Positions 7,299 to 15,704 of a stretch of 64,000 nucleotides of DNA are shown in pieces; within the stretch, counting starts at the first letter, position 1; each line of letters opens with the position of its first letter. The stretch spans positions 186,001-250,000 of the forward strand of contig HG934468.1 of assembly GCA_000723505.1 (NCBI GenBank), given 5' to 3'. A program made the position numbers and the translations under genes. This stretch comes from Mucinivorans hirudinis (GTDB lineage Bacteria; Bacteroidota; Bacteroidia; Bacteroidales; Rikenellaceae). The notes beneath the pieces are model-generated. The model was not told the origin of the DNA. It did no database searches and saw only the letters and a list, made by a program, of their open reading frames with translations.

Positions 7299-9593
7299 AT
7301 GAAATATATTTTTTACGTAGCGCTCACTTCGGCACTACTATTTGGTTATGTAGCCAATGCACAGAAGAAAAAAACAGACGCTCATATCACCGGTCACGTC
7401 ATAGATGCAGAAAATAATGAGCACATACCATATGCCGCAATCACAATTAAGGGCACAACAGTCAGCTCATTTGCAGATGCAACAGGACACTTTTTTATAA
7501 AAAACATACAACCCGGCAAATATACTGTTGAGGTATCATTTGTCGGTTACAAAAGCACGCAGGAGCAGGTAGAGGTAATTCGCGGTAAGAGCGTGGAGGT
7601 CAATTTCTCTTTACACCCCGATGTTTTGCAGGTAGGCGAGGTCGTGGTCACCGGCTCTCGAAATGAATCCAAGCGAGGAGAGTCGGCAACGATAGTGAAT
7701 GTTGCGGGCGAAAAACTCTTCGAGAAGACCGCCTCTAACACCGTGGGCGAGGTACTAAAATTCCAACCCGGCTTACGCGTGGAGTCCACTTGTAATAATT
7801 GCGGTCTACCCCAACTGCGCATCAACGGATTAGGGGGACAATACTCTCAAATACTGCTCGACAGTCGCCCCATTTTCAGCTCTTTGGCTACTGTCTATGG
7901 ATTGGAACAGCTACCGGCAGGTATGGTTGAGCGGGTGGAGGTCATCCGTGGCGGTGGCTCGGCACTCTTCGGCTCAAGCGCTATTGGCGGAGTGGTCAAT
8001 ATTATCACAAAAGAACCTCTGCGCAACTCGGTTACCCTGTCAAACAATACGGGAATATACGAAGGGGGCGGAACGGACATAAACACAACACTAAACGCCT
8101 CTTTGGTCACTGACGACTACCGCACCGGAGTCTACATCTATGGATTACTGAGAGATAGAGACTCTTACGACCGCAACAGAGACGGTTTCTCTGACCTTCC
8201 AAAGCTCAATAGTGAAGCCATCGGCCTGCGTGGCTTCCACAAGATTTCGTCCAACTCGCGTATTACGGCAGAGTTTCACCATATAAGCGAGTTCAGACGA
8301 GGGGGTAATCTCTTCGACCACGAACCCCACGAAGCCGACATTGCTGAGCAGTTGCGACATAAAATTAATGGTGGTGGACTCAAGTATGACTTGGTCAGCA
8401 ATGACGCTCGCCACCGTCTTTCGCTCTACTCTTCTCTCCAAAGCGTTAAACGTCAGAGTTACTTCGGCACCAATAAAAGCACCAAAGCCTACGGCAGAAC
8501 GGAGGATATGACCGTTGTCGCCGGAGGGCAATATGCCTACAATTTTGAACGCCTCTTCTTTATGCCTGCCCAGCTGACCACCGGTGTCGAGTATACCACA
8601 ACAAACCTTCAGGACAGAATGTTGGGATACAACCGCAAAATAGACCAGTTTACGTCCAATTACGGTTTTTACGCTCAGAATGAGTGGAAGAACGAGAAAC
8701 TGGGATTGCTTATCGGCGCGCGCGTGGACAAACATAATATGGTGAAAAATGCCATTATCAGTCCACGTGCCAATTTGCGCTATACCCCCTCGGAGATAAT
8801 TGCCTTTCGAGCGAGCTATTCGAGCGGTTATCGCGCTCCGCAAGCGTACGAGGAGGATTTACACGTTGCCGCTGTTGGTGGAGAGGTCTCCATCATTACC
8901 ATTGACCCTAATCTACGTCCGGAGTACTCGAAGAGTGTGAGCGGTTCGGTAGATTTTTACCAAAGATTTGGTAACGTCGAGCTAAACCTCTTGGCAGAGG
9001 GCTTCTATACACGTTTGAATGACGTCTTCACCTTGGTGGAGAAGGGAGAAGATAGTCAGGGCAATAAAATTATGGAGAGACGTAACGCGCCAGGTGCAAC
9101 AATTTCGGGTGTAAACCTGGAGTTCAGAGCAGGCTTTACCCGCAAACTAATCCTCGATGCAGGTTACACAATCCAGAGAAGCCTTTATGTAGAACCTCTC
9201 AAATGGTCGGATGACACTAATGTCCCTGCTCATAAAAAGATGTTTCGCTCGCCCGATAACTACGGGTTCATTGCGCTAAACTACAATCCGGTAACTCCAC
9301 TCACCCTATCCCTTAACACCACCTACACCGGAACAATGGATGTACAACACCGAGAGGGATATATTGCCGAGGATAGGGTTGTTTCCACACCTGATTTCTG
9401 GGAGTTGGGATGCAGAATCGCCTACAAATTCCGCCTCTCCGACCAGATGGGACTAGAGCTTAGTGGCGGAATGAAGAACATTTTGAACGCCTATCAGAAA
9501 GATTTGGACGTGGGGGTGAAAAAAGATGCCAGCTACGTATATGGTCCCAACTTCCCGCGTATGATGTTTTTTGGGGTGAAGTTTACGATATAA
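7299..9593 (+). CDS. TonB-dependent outer-membrane receptor with N-terminal carboxypeptidase-regulatory-like domain
   Basis: This 764-residue protein has a signal peptide (1-21), a carboxypeptidase-D-regulatory-like domain (about 28-105, VIDAENNEHIPYAAI and GKYTVEVSFVGY), a TonB-box-like segment EVVVTGSR (114-121), a plug domain (about 122-240, VERVEVIRGGGSALFGSSAIGGVVNI) and a long beta-barrel ending in the outer-membrane signature MMFFGVKFTI. It transports a ligand across the outer membrane using TonB energy. The plug carries a CNNCG motif (Cys165, Cys168), which suggests a disulfide or metal site. The ligand is not evident; with the His-rich partner upstream, a metal or metal cofactor is a reasonable inference. 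It is not a SusC: no SusD gene is present. Confidence 0.93.
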   Translation: MKYIFYVALTSALLFGYVANAQKKKTDAHITGHVIDAENNEHIPYAAITIKGTTVSSFADATGHFFIKNIQPGKYTVEVSFVGYKSTQEQVEVIRGKSVEVNFSLHPDVLQVGEVVVTGSRNESKRGESATIVNVAGEKLFEKTASNTVGEVLKFQPGLRVESTCNNCGLPQLRINGLGGQYSQILLDSRPIFSSLATVYGLEQLPAGMVERVEVIRGGGSALFGSSAIGGVVNIITKEPLRNSVTLSNNTGIYEGGGTDINTTLNASLVTDDYRTGVYIYGLLRDRDSYDRNRDGFSDLPKLNSEAIGLRGFHKISSNSRITAEFHHISEFRRGGNLFDHEPHEADIAEQLRHKINGGGLKYDLVSNDARHRLSLYSSLQSVKRQSYFGTNKSTKAYGRTEDMTVVAGGQYAYNFERLFFMPAQLTTGVEYTTTNLQDRMLGYNRKIDQFTSNYGFYAQNEWKNEKLGLLIGARVDKHNMVKNAIISPRANLRYTPSEIIAFRASYSSGYRAPQAYEEDLHVAAVGGEVSIITIDPNLRPEYSKSVSGSVDFYQRFGNVELNLLAEGFYTRLNDVFTLVEKGEDSQGNKIMERRNAPGATISGVNLEFRAGFTRKLILDAGYTIQRSLYVEPLKWSDDTNVPAHKKMFRSPDNYGFIALNYNPVTPLTLSLNTTYTGTMDVQHREGYIAEDRVVSTPDFWELGCRIAYKFRLSDQMGLELSGGMKNILNAYQKDLDVGVKKDASYVYGPNFPRMMFFGVKFTI

Positions 9594-9596
9594 GTG

Positions 9597-9734
9597 ATAT
9601 TAACTCGGCATTAAACAACTTGCATAAAATATCTGTCCACAATTCAAGGCAGAGAGCAATCAAACTTGTTTGAATTGCCGAACGACGCAGAATTTATTCA
9701 AAATTATCCAAATTGTTTAATGCCGAGTTAATAT
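9597..9734. repeat. 138-bp MITE-like element with perfect 22-bp terminal inverted repeats (family R1)
   Basis: The two ends (9597-9618 and 9713-9734) are exact reverse complements over 22 bp, each containing the core TTAACTCGGCATTAAACAA. The interior (about 94 bp) codes for nothing. About 45 bp of the right end, read on the minus strand, recur at 27955-27999 with four differences. The terminal repeat also recurs as a compact hairpin at 25573-25620. It sits between two convergent genes (receptor and rpsO). A non-autonomous mobile element is the best reading. Confidence 0.8.
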
Positions 9735-9760
9735 ATCGGGGAACCTCCCTCCCAATAAGA

Positions 9761-9795
9761 CAGATGCTTTCCGTTCATTGAACGGAAAGCATCTG
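9761..9795 (-). terminator. Hairpin downstream of rpsO
   Basis: Two 17-nt arms (9761-9777 and 9779-9795) are perfectly complementary. The hairpin lies just past the rpsO stop codon. No long T-run follows on the minus strand. Confidence 0.65.
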
Positions 9796-9806
9796 ATTTT
9801 GAAAAA

Positions 9807-10079
9807 CTATTTTCTGATACCGAGTTTTTTGATAATTGAGCGGTAACGTTCAATGTCTTTTTCCTTCAAATAGTCGAGCAGGCTACGGCGCTTACCAACG
9901 AGTTTCAAAAGAGCGCGTTGGGTGTTGTAGTCGTGCTTGTTTTTTTTCAGGTGCTCGGTCAAAGAGCTGATTCTGAAAGAGAACAGTGCGATTTGGCTTT
10001 CTGCCGATCCGGTGTCTACTGCTGATTGCCCGTAGGTTTGAAAAAGCTCTTGCTTTTTCTCTGAATTAATGTAGCTCAT
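9807..10079 (-). CDS. rpsO: 30S ribosomal protein S15
   Basis: A 90-residue protein, the usual S15 length. It shows the conserved DTGSAESQIALFSFRI, LTEHLKKNKHDYNTQRALLKLVGKRRSLLDYL and ERYRSIIKKLGIRK segments. S15 binds 16S rRNA in the central domain and helps nucleate assembly of the small-subunit platform. It is a single-gene transcription unit here, with its own promoter-like box and a hairpin downstream. Confidence 0.98.
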   Translation of the reverse strand: MSYINSEKKQELFQTYGQSAVDTGSAESQIALFSFRISSLTEHLKKNKHDYNTQRALLKLVGKRRSLLDYLKEKDIERYRSIIKKLGIRK

Positions 10080-10111
10080 TTAATTATACTTTATATTAAT
10101 TAGAAGCGGGG

Positions 10112-10119
10112 CAAAGGTA
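10112..10119 (-). promoter_or_regulatory. -7 element of rpsO
   Basis: On the minus strand this is TACCTTTG, an exact TAnnTTTG match, 33 nt before the rpsO ATG. A clean -33 TTG is not seen. Confidence 0.5.
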
Positions 10120-10185
10120 GTAATAAAAATGAGAATAACGAAACTTTTTATCGAAAAAAATGCAACGCCCGCATCTTCCGCCCCG

Positions 10186-11451
10186 CTACAAACGCATCTC
10201 ACCCGCTGCCTTGCGACAATTAGATATTGCCACCTTCAACTGGTAATTGGCATTCAAATAGGAGGTATATGCCTGTATCCAAGACAGTTGAGACTGAAGC
10301 ACATCAATGATAGGCAAACGCCCCTCGGAGTAACTAAAAGTGTTAAGCGACAGATTATCCGACGCTGCCGACAAGTTATCGTAAGCAACCTGAAGCTGCT
10401 TGGTGGTTTCATTGACAGTGATATAAGCATTCGACAACTCGCCCGAAATCTGGTCTGAAGTTTGGCTCATCGAATACTCCATAGCGCGCACTGCCGCCTG
10501 CGCCGCACCGACACTTTGGCGACGCTTACCCCAGCTGAAAATGGGAACGTTAAGCTGAGCAAAAGCAACCCCATAACTCTTTGTCGAGCCGTCAATATTT
10601 ATTGACTGAGTGCCGTAAATACCCTGCAAACCCACAACAAAGGTTGGGTTAAAGGGAGATGCTGCAAGACGGACGTTGCTGTGCTGAAGCTCCACATTGA
10701 GCGCAGCTATCTGATATTCCGGACGGTTATCCAACACACTACTCCACTGTACCCGCGCCGGAAGCTGCACAGCAGAGGTTATCGAATCCGCTGCAATGTA
10801 GTTCACAGCCTCATACTTCCCAACCAAAATATTGAGGTTCTGAAGGGAGGTTTGATAGAGTTGGCGCGAGGATATAAGTTGCATCTGAGCTTCGTTGAGC
10901 CGCGTTTGCACCATCAGCAAATCAGTTTTGCTCACATATCCGTCCTTGAAGCGAGTATTGACAATCTGATAGAGTCCATCAACTATCTCCACATACCTCT
11001 CTGATATTGAGTACTGCTCTGCTGCTGCAGCAAAAGCCCAATAGGTAATTTCAGCCGAGTAGAGCACCGCTTCGAGGCTCTGCTGGAGCGTCGCCGTAGC
11101 AATCTGCTCCTTGGTTTTGGCTGCCGAATATTGCGCCGAAAAAGCACCACCACCCCAAACAACTTGTTGCAGGGTTGCATTGGCAGTATAACTGTAATCC
11201 TTCAGGGTCATTCCCGCCATTTGTGAACTGTTACCCAATTGGTAGCTGCCGTTAGCCGAGGCGGCAAGTGAGGGAAGTAGGTCGGCGTGAGCTGCGGCGC
11301 GGTTATGCTGAGCGGCACGCAAATTCTCAGAAGACATTTTGAGGCTATTGCTGTACTCCACCACGCGATTGCGGTACTGCTCAATGGTAAGTGATTGCTG
11401 GGCAGGCAACGCAATGGGTACTAACAGGAGTAATAAAAATATATTTTTCAT
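10186..11451 (-). CDS. TolC-family outer-membrane efflux protein
   Basis: This 421-residue protein starts MKNIFLLLLLVPIALPAQQ, a signal peptide. Two internally similar halves of long amphipathic helices follow, rich in Ala, Gln, Asn and Ser, typical of TolC-type outer-membrane channels (for example TDLLMVQTRLNEAQMQLISS and its counterpart LPIIDVLQSQLSWIQAYTSY). It provides the outer-membrane duct for the RND pump encoded just upstream (29 nt gap). I chose the ATG at 11451; a TTG two codons earlier is possible. Third gene of the operon adaptor-pump-duct. Confidence 0.93.
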   Translation of the reverse strand: MKNIFLLLLLVPIALPAQQSLTIEQYRNRVVEYSNSLKMSSENLRAAQHNRAAAHADLLPSLAASANGSYQLGNSSQMAGMTLKDYSYTANATLQQVVWGGGAFSAQYSAAKTKEQIATATLQQSLEAVLYSAEITYWAFAAAAEQYSISERYVEIVDGLYQIVNTRFKDGYVSKTDLLMVQTRLNEAQMQLISSRQLYQTSLQNLNILVGKYEAVNYIAADSITSAVQLPARVQWSSVLDNRPEYQIAALNVELQHSNVRLAASPFNPTFVVGLQGIYGTQSINIDGSTKSYGVAFAQLNVPIFSWGKRRQSVGAAQAAVRAMEYSMSQTSDQISGELSNAYITVNETTKQLQVAYDNLSAASDNLSLNTFSYSEGRLPIIDVLQSQLSWIQAYTSYLNANYQLKVAISNCRKAAGEMRL

Positions 11452-11480
11452 AATCAATTTATTAGTGAATCACGGAATAG

Positions 11481-14400
11481 CTAATTCTTAATCCTCATTA
11501 TCGTACAATAAGTTACCGGCAACACAAAAATAGTGAGGAAGGTAGCCACAAACAGACCGCCCATTATCACGGCAGCCATACCACCGAAGAGGGCATCGGG
11601 CAGCAGGGGCAACATACCGAGAATAGTAGTTCCCGAAGCCATAACCACGGGTACAATACGCGACTTGGTTGCTTGGATTACAGCTTGCAGCGGTGCAAGC
11701 CCACCAGCTATCTCAATATCAATCTGGTCTACCAACACCACCGCATTCTTGATATTCATACCCACCAAACCAAGCAGACCGAGTATTGCAAAGAAGTCCA
11801 ACATTTTTCCCGAAACTGCCAAACCAAACACCACCCCTACAAATATCAACGGAATCATCAGCAAGATAATAAGTGGCTTACGATAAACTCTAAATAGCAA
11901 CAGCAATGTAGCAAAAATCAAGAAGAAGGTCAGAGGCATATTCGCCGCAAGAGCTTGGTTGGACTCTGTTTGACTCTCCTGCTCGCCAAAAACCTTTATC
12001 TGGTAACCATTGGGCAGTTCGGCTTCCATTCTGTCGAAAACGTGGTTATATACCTGACTGTAAGCTGCTGCCGTATTTGCACCCATCAATGGGTCACACT
12101 GTGCGCGCAGGGTTAGTTGCCGTTGATAGCGCTTTAACATTCCGTATTGAAAACTATTTGAGATAGAGTCTATAACCTGGTCTAATGCTACCACTCCCCC
12201 ACGCGGTGTGAAGACGGGGAGCGATCCGAAATTGGCAAGGTTGAACTCATCTATATTGGCATCCTTGAGCAAGATAGGCATAAATTGGTCGCCTTGGCGA
12301 AAGTCTCCCATTGTCAGACCATTGGTGGCAAGTTTGGTATAGGATGCAACCGTTTGGCGGGTAACACCCAGCCGTTGCCCCTTCTCTTGGGAGTAGACTG
12401 GATTAACCACCGCAACCTTATTTCCCCAATCAGAACGCACGTCCGTAACCATATCGCACTCGCGCATAAGGGCTTTCGCCTTCTCGGCAAGCATTACGAG
12501 AGTGTCGGGATTTTCGCCAATAAAGCCTATTTCTATTGCAGCCTCAACCGCGGGGGAGAGCTTAAAGAGCGATGCACGCACCAACATATTGGGATAATTC
12601 TCCTTGGCATAGGCTGAGAAACGGTCGCATATGGAGGCTGTAGAGTCGGATGTTTCGAGCTCAACAAGAAAGTTACCACAGTTGGGCTTAGGACCTATCG
12701 AGGTACTAGCCAAGTAGTAGCGTAGTGGCGTGCTTCCCACGGTAATCGAAACATTCTTTACGCCGGGTTGCTCCTGCAACCAATCGGACAATTCGCTCAT
12801 CTCCTTGTCCATTTGATGTATGGAATATCCGTCGGGAAGTACACAGTCGGCACGAAAATAGGGCTTATCCAAATTGGGAAAGAAACTGCTCGGAGCAATG
12901 CTCATCACCCACATTGCAACCGCAAATAGTGCTAAAACACTCCCGATGGTGAGCCATCGGAAACGAATCAACTTAGCAAGAAATCTTGCAAACCGATTAT
13001 ATATAGGCTTATCATATGGGTCTTTATCGACAATGCCTGCTTTGGGGTCTTTGAGCATAAAACTGCCGAATAGCGGCGTTTGGGTAAGTGCCAAAATCCA
13101 ACTTAATCCCAACGAAAGGGCTAGTACTATAAAGAGTGGCTTTACAATTTCTGCTACAGCCGATGGCGCCAAGTAGAGCGGCAAGAACGAAACAATGGCG
13201 ATAAATGTAGCTCCCAGCAACCCCCACTGAGGCTGTATAGCCGCATCAATCAACGCTTTGCGCTTGGGAACGCCGCGTTTGATCATCACTTGTGCATTGT
13301 CGGTCACCACGATGGCATTATCAACCAACATACCCATTGCAATTATGAAGCCGGCAAGTGACGTACGGTTCAAACCAACGCCCATAAAGAGCATCAGCAA
13401 CATTGTGCCACCAATAGAGAAAAGGAGCGAAGAGCCTATAAGCACACCACTGCGCAGTCCCATCACCAACATAATAATCAGAATAACAATTGCAATCGAC
13501 TCTATAAGATTGATAATAAAGCCGTTATTAGCCTCTGCGGCAATCACATTCTCCAAGTACAGCGGTTCTAACTCCATACCCACCGGAATCAGAGGCATAA
13601 AGCTCTTGATTTTCGCATCCACCAACTCGCCTGTCTTGACCACGTCCACGCTCTCCAAACTAGCCACACCAACGCCTATGGCACGTTTACCATTGACTTT
13701 CATTATATTGTTTGGCGGGTCTAAATATCCTTTTTCGACAACCGCAAAGTCACCTATACTCAACTGCACCCCCTCGGAGTTGGTAATAACCTGGTCTCGA
13801 ATATCTTGCAAATTGGCATACGTACCGGAGGCAACCACCGTCAAATTAACTTCCCCCGTCTGCAAAGTACCTGTATTCACAAGTTGATTTTGAGAGGAGA
13901 TAATCTGCACAATTTGGTTAGGGTCGATACCTAGGTTAGCCAAGGTAGAGGTTGTAATGAAGATATTTACAACCTCTGTCTGCTCGCCAAAGAGAGAGAC
14001 TTTCTGCACACCCGGAACGGTAACGAGCTCCGTCTTTATCATTTGAGCATATCGGCGCATCTCGTCCCACGAATATCCTTGGTCGGCAACCAAGGCATAA
14101 TATATGCCGAAAACATCGCCGAAGTCGTCATTAACGATAATCGAAGAGCAACCCTGCGGCAGGCGAGGTTGAATGTTTAGAACCTTGCGGCGCATCTCAT
14201 CCCACTTTTGGGGAATCACCCCCGGAGGGGTCGCCGGGTCGAGCTCTACCGTGATTTTAGACATACCGAAAGTAGACTCGGAACGGATTTTGTCCACACC
14301 CGCAAGCGACTGAACCTCACGCTCTATGGGCTCGGTAATGAGTTTTTCAACCTCGGCGGGCGTCGCTCCCGGATATTGTGTTATGAGCACCACTGATTTA

Positions 14401-14525
14401 ATCACAAATGGCGCATCCTCTTTTTTGCCCAACTTCCCGAAGCTGAATATGCCCCCTATGAGCATCATTATCAGGAAGAAATATACAAGTTTAGAGTTAT
14501 CTAGCGCAAATTTAGGAATGTTCAT
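11481..14525 (-). CDS. RND-family multidrug/metabolite efflux pump (AcrB/HAE-like)
   Basis: The 1014-residue inner-membrane proton antiporter has the RND architecture: one N-terminal helix, a large periplasmic loop, helices 2-6 containing the proton-relay segment GMLVDNAIVVTDNAQVM with its paired aspartate region, a second periplasmic loop and helices 8-12. The opening FALDNSKLVYFFLIMMLIGG and QYPGATPAEVEKLITEPIE are typical of the AcrB/MexB superfamily. The variant lysine-rich stretch GKLGKKEDAPF after helix 1 is common in a subgroup of small-molecule pumps. It works with the adaptor (upstream) and the TolC protein (downstream). Substrate cannot be read from sequence. Confidence 0.95.
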   Translation of the reverse strand: MNIPKFALDNSKLVYFFLIMMLIGGIFSFGKLGKKEDAPFVIKSVVLITQYPGATPAEVEKLITEPIEREVQSLAGVDKIRSESTFGMSKITVELDPATPPGVIPQKWDEMRRKVLNIQPRLPQGCSSIIVNDDFGDVFGIYYALVADQGYSWDEMRRYAQMIKTELVTVPGVQKVSLFGEQTEVVNIFITTSTLANLGIDPNQIVQIISSQNQLVNTGTLQTGEVNLTVVASGTYANLQDIRDQVITNSEGVQLSIGDFAVVEKGYLDPPNNIMKVNGKRAIGVGVASLESVDVVKTGELVDAKIKSFMPLIPVGMELEPLYLENVIAAEANNGFIINLIESIAIVILIIMLVMGLRSGVLIGSSLLFSIGGTMLLMLFMGVGLNRTSLAGFIIAMGMLVDNAIVVTDNAQVMIKRGVPKRKALIDAAIQPQWGLLGATFIAIVSFLPLYLAPSAVAEIVKPLFIVLALSLGLSWILALTQTPLFGSFMLKDPKAGIVDKDPYDKPIYNRFARFLAKLIRFRWLTIGSVLALFAVAMWVMSIAPSSFFPNLDKPYFRADCVLPDGYSIHQMDKEMSELSDWLQEQPGVKNVSITVGSTPLRYYLASTSIGPKPNCGNFLVELETSDSTASICDRFSAYAKENYPNMLVRASLFKLSPAVEAAIEIGFIGENPDTLVMLAEKAKALMRECDMVTDVRSDWGNKVAVVNPVYSQEKGQRLGVTRQTVASYTKLATNGLTMGDFRQGDQFMPILLKDANIDEFNLANFGSLPVFTPRGGVVALDQVIDSISNSFQYGMLKRYQRQLTLRAQCDPLMGANTAAAYSQVYNHVFDRMEAELPNGYQIKVFGEQESQTESNQALAANMPLTFFLIFATLLLLFRVYRKPLIILLMIPLIFVGVVFGLAVSGKMLDFFAILGLLGLVGMNIKNAVVLVDQIDIEIAGGLAPLQAVIQATKSRIVPVVMASGTTILGMLPLLPDALFGGMAAVIMGGLFVATFLTIFVLPVTYCTIMRIKN

Positions 14526-14592
14526 ATTGTTATGAGTTTTTGGTGGTCAGATTTTAGTAATTAGCTTCCAATATAACATAGCTAACCACTTA

Positions 14593-15645
14593 TCACTGAA
14601 TCAATTTTACTTTTTGGTTATCAATCAGTTGATAAACACCTGCCGTCACCACTCTTTCGCCGGCAGTAACGCCCGAACGAATCACAACAGCATTGGTGCC
14701 GGTGAGTCCGGCAGTAACAACTTCGCGTTTGATAACAGTCGAATTTTGAGCATCATAAACCCACACATACTTTTTTGTTGCGCTGTCGCTATCGGCAAAA
14801 ATCGCAGTCACGGGAACCGTAACGTAATCACGGATAGAATCCTGATTTTCAATCACCACCGACACGCGGCACGCAAAGCCCGCCTTGACAAGATATTTTG
14901 ATGGCGAGAACTGCTTATCAGTAATTGAGATAGTTACGGGAATGCCGGCACCACCAACCGAAGCATCGACCATCTCCTTGACCTTAGCTGAGAATTTCTC
15001 GCCCGGATAGTTCTCAAACTCTATAAATATCAACCCCTTAGCCATCACAAAGTTGGCATCGCTCTCGGGCAACGTAAAACTCACCTCCAGTAGATTGGGG
15101 TTAATTATCTTGAAAATCTTTTCACCGGCATTTACCCTCTGATACTGCTCCACATACTTCTTCTCGACAGAACCCGAAAAAGGAGAACGTAACTTAGTGT
15201 ATGCGAATTGATTTTGAGAATATTCATATGCCGATTTTGCCGATTGAAGGTTTGCACGTGCAATCTCTACCTCCTGTACCGAAATCGCACCACGTTCCAA
15301 CAGACGCTCGCTACGCTCGAGTATAGACTTGCGAGTCTGAAAGTTAGACTTGTCGGCAGCCAATTGGAGTTCGACATCCGAAGGGTCGAGTTCTGCAAGT
15401 ACCTGCCCCTTGCTAACATTTGTTCCGTCATTGACATAGACCTTAGTAATCTGACCGCCTACGCGAAAAGCTAAGTTCGTGTATTCGGAGGCAGTGACCA
15501 CCCCCACAAAATCCTTCTGATAACTTGCAAGAGATTGAACCTCTCCCACCTGAACAGGACGAACAAACGTTCGTACATTGTCCTTCTTCCAGCAACTGCT
15601 CACAAGCAGTGCCACGGAAAGAGCCAGTAATAGTTTTATTTTCAT
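14593..15645 (-). CDS. RND efflux periplasmic adaptor lipoprotein (HlyD/MFP family)
   Basis: The 350-residue protein starts MKIKLLLALSVALLVSSCWKK, a lipoprotein signal with lipobox LVSSC, so it is anchored by lipid. It then has a barrel-sandwich (biotinyl-lipoyl-like) segment (FRVGGQITKVYVNDGTNVSKGQVLAELDP), an alpha-hairpin (about 90-150) and beta-barrel/MP domains ending GERVVTAGVYQLIDNQKVKL. It bridges the RND pump and TolC duct. An ATG eight codons further upstream is open, but the chosen start gives a proper signal sequence. First gene of the three-gene operon. Confidence 0.93.
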   Translation of the reverse strand: MKIKLLLALSVALLVSSCWKKDNVRTFVRPVQVGEVQSLASYQKDFVGVVTASEYTNLAFRVGGQITKVYVNDGTNVSKGQVLAELDPSDVELQLAADKSNFQTRKSILERSERLLERGAISVQEVEIARANLQSAKSAYEYSQNQFAYTKLRSPFSGSVEKKYVEQYQRVNAGEKIFKIINPNLLEVSFTLPESDANFVMAKGLIFIEFENYPGEKFSAKVKEMVDASVGGAGIPVTISITDKQFSPSKYLVKAGFACRVSVVIENQDSIRDYVTVPVTAIFADSDSATKKYVWVYDAQNSTVIKREVVTAGLTGTNAVVIRSGVTAGERVVTAGVYQLIDNQKVKLIQ

Positions 15646-15704
15646 ATGATTTTTAATTGTGTTTCTCACTCATTTCAGGCAGTAGGATACTCCTGCGCCT
15701 AGTC

